64,000 nt of DNA from Chaenocephalus aceratus (Eukaryota > Chordata > Actinopteri > Perciformes > Channichthyidae), in NCBI GenBank assembly GCA_023974075.1, contig CM043791.1, forward strand, positions 7,449,767 through 7,513,766. The letters are read 5' to 3'. The position numbers and the translations under genes were made by a program. Below are positions 59,101-64,000 of this stretch, piece by piece (positions within the stretch are counted from its first letter, which is position 1; the number at the start of each line of letters is the position of its first letter). A model generated the notes under the pieces. That model was not told the DNA's origin. It made no database searches and worked only from the letters and a program-made list of their open reading frames with translations.

Positions 59101-60412
59101 CGAGAGGGAGCCGGAAATCCCCTCGGGAACGATGGGCGTGTCTAGCACATCCTCCTTTTCCCGGTCTGGGAGGTTGGTGAGGTTGAGCCATCTAGCTCTT
59201 TCCTGCACCACCATGATCCCCATTGCCTTGCCCGTGGCCTGGACGGCGCAGCGTTGAACACGAAGACAAATGTCTGATCGCGGCCATTTCGTCCAGAACG
59301 GCCGGTCCAGGATTGCTTGACAGATCCTCGCAGAGCTCCGCTTGGTATGCGGTTAGCAGCGAGGAAACGTTCAAAGCCCTGGCGGACAACGCTGCGGCTC
59401 GGTAGGACCGTTCAGTCATGGTCGACTGGAATCGATCCGCCTTCGCTGGCAGCGTGGGGTTCCTGCTTGGTGACGGGACCAGCCTCGGTAGGAGGTGGGC
59501 TGCCACCAGTGGTTCCATAGGCGGTATGCGGAGCAGGCCGAGCCTCTCCATACCGTCACAGTCTAGGGAGGAGGCACCCTGGATTGGGGCCTTGTTGCTA
59601 AAGGGCCGGTCTCTCCACGAGACCGACACCTCATCCAACATCTCCGGGAAGACCGGAAGGAGTTGCCTCTTTGTCCTTGTTGCTTGGGGAAAATGTTTCC
59701 CCTCGTAACGGGACCTGGAGGTCTCCTTGGCCATTTCAGGCCACGGGATGTCTAGTCTGGACGCGGCACGCTGACACACGGTCTGCAGGTCCATGCTCAG
59801 ACAGGGCGAAGCTGGTGTGCTATCGCCCGGGAGAGCAGCCTGAGCCGATGACACGAAGATATCGTCTTCTTGCTCATCCGAATCAGACAGGAGGAACTCA
59901 GAGGCACCCTCTTCGTCCTCCATATAATCCAATTCCAGGACATCCTCCGCGGGCGAAACCATGGTGAGGTCCAGCCGGGAGCCCCAGCTTGGTAAAGCGT
60001 GGGACTCCGTTCCCGCGTCTCTTGCCCCCACCGGGTCCCAGCCTGACACGGCGCGGCACTCCGGTTCTGCAGCTGCCGCTGTTGATGAGCCCCAGACCGA
60101 CACAGTGCGGGGCTCAATCTCTGCAGCGGACGCCCCCGCGTCTTGATTGCCAGCCGGCAAATCAACGGATATGAGGGGGTCCTGTTCCGAAAAGCTAGCT
60201 TGACGTGCTAACCGTCGGCGGAGGCTCTTTACGGTGAAGCGGGCACAATGCCCGCACGAGCCGGGGTTGTCAATAGCCTCCTGGGCGTGTTCCAGCCCGA
60301 GGCAGGGCGAGCAGACCTGGTGTGAGTCTGTGCCTGATATTTTCAACCCGCAGCCGCAGAGCTGAGCCTCCGAGTTCCTGACTCCTCTGGTGTGAGGGAG
60401 AGAGGCGTCCAT
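59101..60412 (-). pseudogene. DIRS gag-like protein (frameshifted)
   Basis: From the Met at 60412 the frame reads MDASLPHTRGVRNS, then a Cys/His-rich stretch CGCGLKISGTDSHQVCSPCL, a variable acidic middle with SDSDEQEDDIF, and an alpha-helical part near SYRAAALSARALNVSSLLTAY. Near 59,26x the frame is lost; the conserved continuation QERARWLNLTNLPDREKE appears in a different frame at about 59210-59150. The upstream in-frame Met at 60592 is less likely as start because the added residues are low complexity. Confidence 0.85.
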
Positions 60413-60828
60413 CTTGTTCGCCGCGTGGCGTGGAGAGGACCCGCTCGTAACAGGTATCCGGAGAAAAAAAGAACGGTGTAGATCTTTTTTCTCAAAGAAT
60501 ATTAACTGGTGTGTTAATATCTTTTCCTCCTCTGTGAGAGAAAAAGAAAAAAACGTCCTCGCTACCCTGGTGTCGGTAGTGAGGGAAAGCAAGCTAGCAA
60601 CAGGTGTGTTGTTAGCTTGAAAAAATCAAAACCTTACCTTAATTTCCGAGGAAAGAAACGGCGAGGTCGATTATAATACTAACTGGTGTGTTAGCATTAA
60701 CAGTCTTCTTGCAAAGCAGAAGAGTAGCCGGCGAGCGCCCGTCGACCGAAAGTTAGCTTTGGGTTCAGTCTGTGGACCGTTAAGCTTGCCCGGCTACAAT
60801 CGAGATGTGCTCTGAAGCGAGAAGAGGT

Positions 60829-61002
60829 GTTTGAATGACGCATGCGACGTAGCGCAAGCTACTTATAGGGGGTGGATTCCCTGACGCTGACGTCAAGATC
60901 ACCAGCCAATCAGGATTGGTGTAATGAGATTGATGCTTCCGTTTGCTCCGCGATGAGGCGCATCCCATAGTGAGACATCGAACGGAGTGTTATGAATGAG
61001 AA
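60829..61002 (-). repeat. DIRS inverted terminal repeat, 5' side
   Basis: Complement of 54888-55030 through TTTGAATGACGCATGCG and the CTTATAGGGGGTGG block. The outer 30 bases (ATCGAACGGAGTGTTATGAA) are unique to this end and are mirrored in the internal complementary region. Confidence 0.9.
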
Positions 61003-61074
61003 TCACAGAGGATATCCTTAAGTAGCTTGTCAAAACACAAACAAACAGGGGACTTGCTGCGAGTGACCTCTGAC

Positions 61075-61204
61075 CTCTGTCTGCTGCTCAGGGAGCTTCA
61101 TGTTGTCAAAGATGCGGAAGACGATTCTGAAGAGGTCGTGCCACCAGTGCTTCTCGAAGGTGAGGCCGTAGCTCTTCATGATCTCGAACATGACCGTGAG
61201 ACCT
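61075..61204 (-). CDS. arfgef2: ARFGEF2 (BIG2), internal exon
   Basis: Reads [20 protein letters not shown] then [20 protein letters not shown] and QTE, near-identical to BIG1/BIG2. Acceptor CTGACAG, donor GTCAGA. Phase 2 in, 0 out. Confidence 0.97.
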
Positions 61205-61928
61205 CTGTCAGAGACAAAGACAAACGGCTCACTCATCAGTCAAGCTGCTTCACAGACTCAGGACATCCTGGATCAATCAATATTTAATCAATGCTGCTCA
61301 CCCATACTTAAACACTTTACAAACTGTATTGCACTTTAAAACTACCACTCATTTGATCATATTCAAACAACCAAGCCTTTATTTGATTTTTTTTATCATA
61401 TGGCCTAAGAATGATAGACCTATAAACTATACAATGGATGTTTGTAGCAATAAAATAACACTTTGACTGAATCCAAGGGTTGTTATATGTTTGAAAAGGA
61501 AGGTTGAGGAGGAAAAGAGTTGTGTGACAGTTCAGGGACTTTGGATAGGTTAATGCCTTATGTTACATAGGTAAGCTCAGGCTTCAGAATTCACCTTTTT
61601 CCCCCAGGCAGAGGATTTTCCATTTGTTTTTGCTTTATTTTATCGTCAATGATTTAGAATTATTAAACCACTTTCAATGCTTTTTGGTCAAATTGCTGTA
61701 TTGGATAGAATAAGTATTAGTATAGTAAGATAACTGACTAACTTACTAGTGACACCTTCACTGTATTAGTCCTCGCTGCTTATTTGAACATTGTTAATAA
61801 GGTCATAATACACATGATAATTTAAACTGGGCAGGTAAAGTCCTAGGGATTAAAGGGGGAGAACATTTGGAGGACAAATCCCTGTAAACCAGTCCACACG
61901 TTGAAATGAATGAGCCGTTTTTATTGAC

Positions 61929-62059
61929 CTGGTCCGGACATCCAGCTGGCAGCGGTTGATGATACAGGAGAGCTCAAACAGGATGGGGAACCAGCCACGC
62001 ACCCACACCCGATCGCCGGGGGCAACATTCATGTCGTCGCTGGTGTATTCCCTCAGCGC
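61929..62059 (-). CDS. arfgef2: ARFGEF2 (BIG2), internal exon
   Basis: Reads [40 protein letters not shown] and VRT. Acceptor CCCTGCAG, donor GTCAAT. Phase 0 in, 2 out. Confidence 0.97.
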
Positions 62060-62184
62060 CTGCAGGGACACATCAGGAGGAATGTTACATCAAAACTGTT
62101 TAAGAAACCACAGTGCTATTCACTAATGTATTAGGTGCCATTATCTTGTCACACAATTGGCGTTATTAATCTCATTGTTCCCAC

Positions 62185-62345
62185 CTGCGGCCTTTCCGAG
62201 ACGTATTTGGCGCAGTGTCGGATGAGTCGGATAGCCTCCATGCTGGTGTCAGGGAACGCTGCGTTACACACAAACTCTGACAGGCACTTCACTGCATCCT
62301 GGAACGAATCAATAGCTGCTGCAAAGTGCTGCTGGAAGGTGTTCA
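62185..62345 (-). CDS. arfgef2: ARFGEF2 (BIG2), 5'-most exon in the window
   Basis: Reads [40 protein letters not shown] and [13 protein letters not shown]. Acceptor GCCTCAG, donor GTGGGA. BIG2 is a brefeldin A-inhibited exchange factor for ARF1/ARF3 acting in trans-Golgi and endosomal traffic. The catalytic Sec7 domain and about two thirds of the protein (human BIG2 is near 1,785 residues) lie beyond the right edge. The twelve visible exons sum to 1,598 coding bases (531 residues plus stop) with no frame conflict. Confidence 0.96.
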
Positions 62346-62745
62346 CTGAGGCAGGAGAGGAAGAGAAGAAGACAGGAAATCTTTGCGGAAGCAAGGCAAG
62401 TGAGAAAAAACATTCTGGTGATCTAAATAGGTTTTCTCTTTTATGTTTATCATTTAAGTTAAATAACAGGAGAAAGAAAGTTATTTAACTTTCAGCAGGG
62501 AATGTGGTTGTTTTTTGGCAAGATATGTTTGTTATTATATGTATATGGCCACATAAGGCTGAAGTGCACCACTACATTAAGTGTGATTTTTTTCACCAGC
62601 TTTTCCACAGGTTAGTCTTATTTGAACGTACTTCAAAAGATCCAAAGCAAAACCTTTTATCAACCTGTTTCTTAAGTCGTAAACACATAAGAGAAAACTG
62701 TTTCTATCAAATTGGACCAGAAAAAAAATCACTTTCGTACGTTAA

Positions 62746-63084
62746 AGGTAGGATAGGTAAGAATGGAGAAACCAGCTCGAGTGCGCTAGAATTTGAAAGT
62801 ACACAACCCTACCTTCACACACGAACGCGCACATGACCAATGAGGGCACGAGATAAGTTTGTGCACAGATGGAAGGCTGACAGGCAGGTAGGCCATCCAG
62901 TCATTTTAGCAAGGCCGGCTCAGATGATTGGTCGTGCTTTTTACAGCGCCACGGCTTCCACAGATGACATTTCTTTATGTATTTATTGTCAAAGCACTTA
63001 AGATATTCATTGCTATCGGGACGTTAAGAGCATTCCATGGAATATAACAAAAAGTGTTTCTGAAGGGAATTACCCACTCCACCT
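62746..63084 (+). mobile_element. TTAA-flanked short DNA element, 339 bp
   Basis: Inverted ends AGGTAGGATAGGTAA and (reverse complement) AGGTGGAGTGGGTAA are each bordered by TTAA (62742-62745 and 63085-63088). It contains GAGAAACCAGCTCGAG, which I recall from a common teleost repeat. Non-coding. Confidence 0.75.
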
Positions 63085-63156
63085 TTAAATACTTCCTGTC
63101 ATTAAATTGTATTATATGTTTTTAAAGCTTCAGCAGTACAAAATATGTCTCATCTG

Positions 63157-64000
63157 TAGGGATGGGTATCATTACGTTTTTAACGGTACTACTACTTTTA
63201 TCGATACCGCTTATCGATCCAGTCCTTTAACGGTTCTCTTATCGGATCTTTTGAGAAAGAAAAAAAAGGTAAATTAACTAAACAAATTGTGAATAATGTG
63301 AACTTACAGAACTGTAAAAAACTAATAAAAAACAAGTATTTACTGCAAAAACACAGTGGTACAGAGCAACACAGGTGGAGCATACAGGTATGCTGCAAAA
63401 GGCCTAACGGTTCTTCTGGAGGAAGATTGAGGTTGTGGTGGAACATTACGGGACATAATGTGTTGTTTAGACAAATTGCTCGTGTTACCGCCCTTACATG
63501 CTAAACTCTTATTGCACTTTTGGCAACAAGCATTATCCACATCGAGACGGGTAATTTTTAACCACACCTAGGAGCGCTTAGTTCTCTCCGCCATCTCCGC
63601 CGTGTGTGTGTGTGTGTGTTGCATGCATGCATGTAGCAGCCGTGTGTGTGTGTGCAGGGCCGCCTTAATGCACGGGCTGACCTGGGCTGAAGCCCAGGGG
63701 CCTACGGAGATCAGGGGCCTATCATGAGCAAATACAAAAAAAAAGGTTTTTTATTTCTGATGTTTTAATTATTTTTTTAAATAAACAAAGTCCTGGCTTT
63801 CGGAATATGAAACTTTTATTTCCAAATCACACGATAAATACATTTTTGAATCTTGTAAAGGAAAGAAGACAGCTCTCCCTCGCCACTCTGCTCTTCCGCA
63901 GCGCCGCCGCCCCCCCCCCCCCCCCCTCCGGCTGACATTATGAATGCAAGGCGTAGAGTAATCATAGATAACACGGCAGGGTCCGTTACAGTTTGTTTTC
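63157..64000 (-). mobile_element. hAT-type element, TAGGGATGGGTAT end, BED finger remnant, runs off window
   Basis: The left end TAGGGATGGGTATCATTACG is followed by ATCGAT-rich subterminal repeats. On the minus strand at 63567-63430 a frame reads WLKITRLDVDNACCQKCNKS, LACKGGNTSNLSK, a BED finger whose downstream histidines are disturbed. No right end is seen before 64000; a second repeat begins inside it at 63655. Confidence 0.7.
63655..64000 (+). repeat. CAGGGCCGCC-end repeat, partial
   Basis: Begins CAGGGCCGCCTTAATGCACG and continues CCTGGGCTGAAGCCCAGGGG, a small palindrome. It resembles the start of a hAT-like or other DNA element and is cut by the window edge. Confidence 0.4.

Larger units (their letters stand above)
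54835..61002 (-). mobile_element. DIRS-like tyrosine-recombinase retrotransposon, decayed
   Basis: Coding runs on the minus strand: gag-like, reverse transcriptase/RNase H, methylase-like, tyrosine recombinase. Inverted terminal repeats share about 170 bp (left 54835-55030, right 60829-61002; both contain CCACCCCCTATAAGTAGCTTG or its complement split by small changes). An internal complementary region at 55078-55174 fuses the complements of the two outer ends, the hallmark of DIRS elements that replicate through a circle. There is no integrase and no target duplication. It is inactivated by frameshifts in gag, pol and the recombinase, a stop codon, a 19-bp duplication and a hAT insertion. It sits inside an arfgef2 intron in the same orientation as the gene. 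Confidence 0.95.

Noticed and set aside
59185..59200. Apparent gag stop TAG directly followed by an in-frame ATG, suggesting stop-codon readthrough into pol
   Set aside because: The conserved continuation ERARWLNLTNL reads in a third frame through this site, so the stop and ATG are products of an upstream frameshift in a dead element.

Overview
This is vertebrate nuclear DNA, almost certainly from a ray-finned (teleost) fish. Genes are split by canonical introns. The protein exons match vertebrate COX4I2, BCL2L1 and ARFGEF2. The intervening DNA is packed with teleost-type repeats: hAT elements, TTAA-site elements, a DIRS retrotransposon and very long CA/GT microsatellites. The species cannot be named from this window.

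Three host genes are present. (1) The 3' end of a cytochrome c oxidase subunit 4 gene (cox4i2-like, + strand, coding exons 487-618 and 1638-1771). (2) The complete coding region of bcl2l1 (Bcl-xL, - strand, coding exons 30510-31064 and 6710-6853, joined across a 23.7-kb intron), tail to tail with cox4i2 as in tetrapods. (3) The last 12 coding exons of arfgef2 (BIG2 ARF-GEF, - strand, 62345 down to 37408). All 12 exon phases close, giving about 531 C-terminal residues; the gene runs on past the right edge.

The bcl2l1 intron carries two short terminal-inverted-repeat elements, two hAT elements, a 967-bp inverted-repeat element, a 30-bp minisatellite and two very large (CA)n arrays. The arfgef2 introns are a transposon nest. 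They hold several hAT elements with perfect 8-bp target-site duplications; a broken multi-domain gene with acidic motifs like a FEN1/XPG-type nuclease and a C-terminal CXC cluster (44054-48583, interrupted by two transposons and one frameshift); a solo LTR; two TTAA-flanked elements; and a 6.2-kb decayed DIRS-like tyrosine-recombinase retrotransposon (54835-61002), itself split by a hAT element.

The best candidates for something little described are the broken PIN/FEN-like plus CXC gene, and a set of deleted hAT elements that lost their catalytic core but kept the BED zinc-finger coding part. Coordinates of splice sites and transposon ends were read by eye. Repeat boundaries without a stated target-site duplication are approximate.
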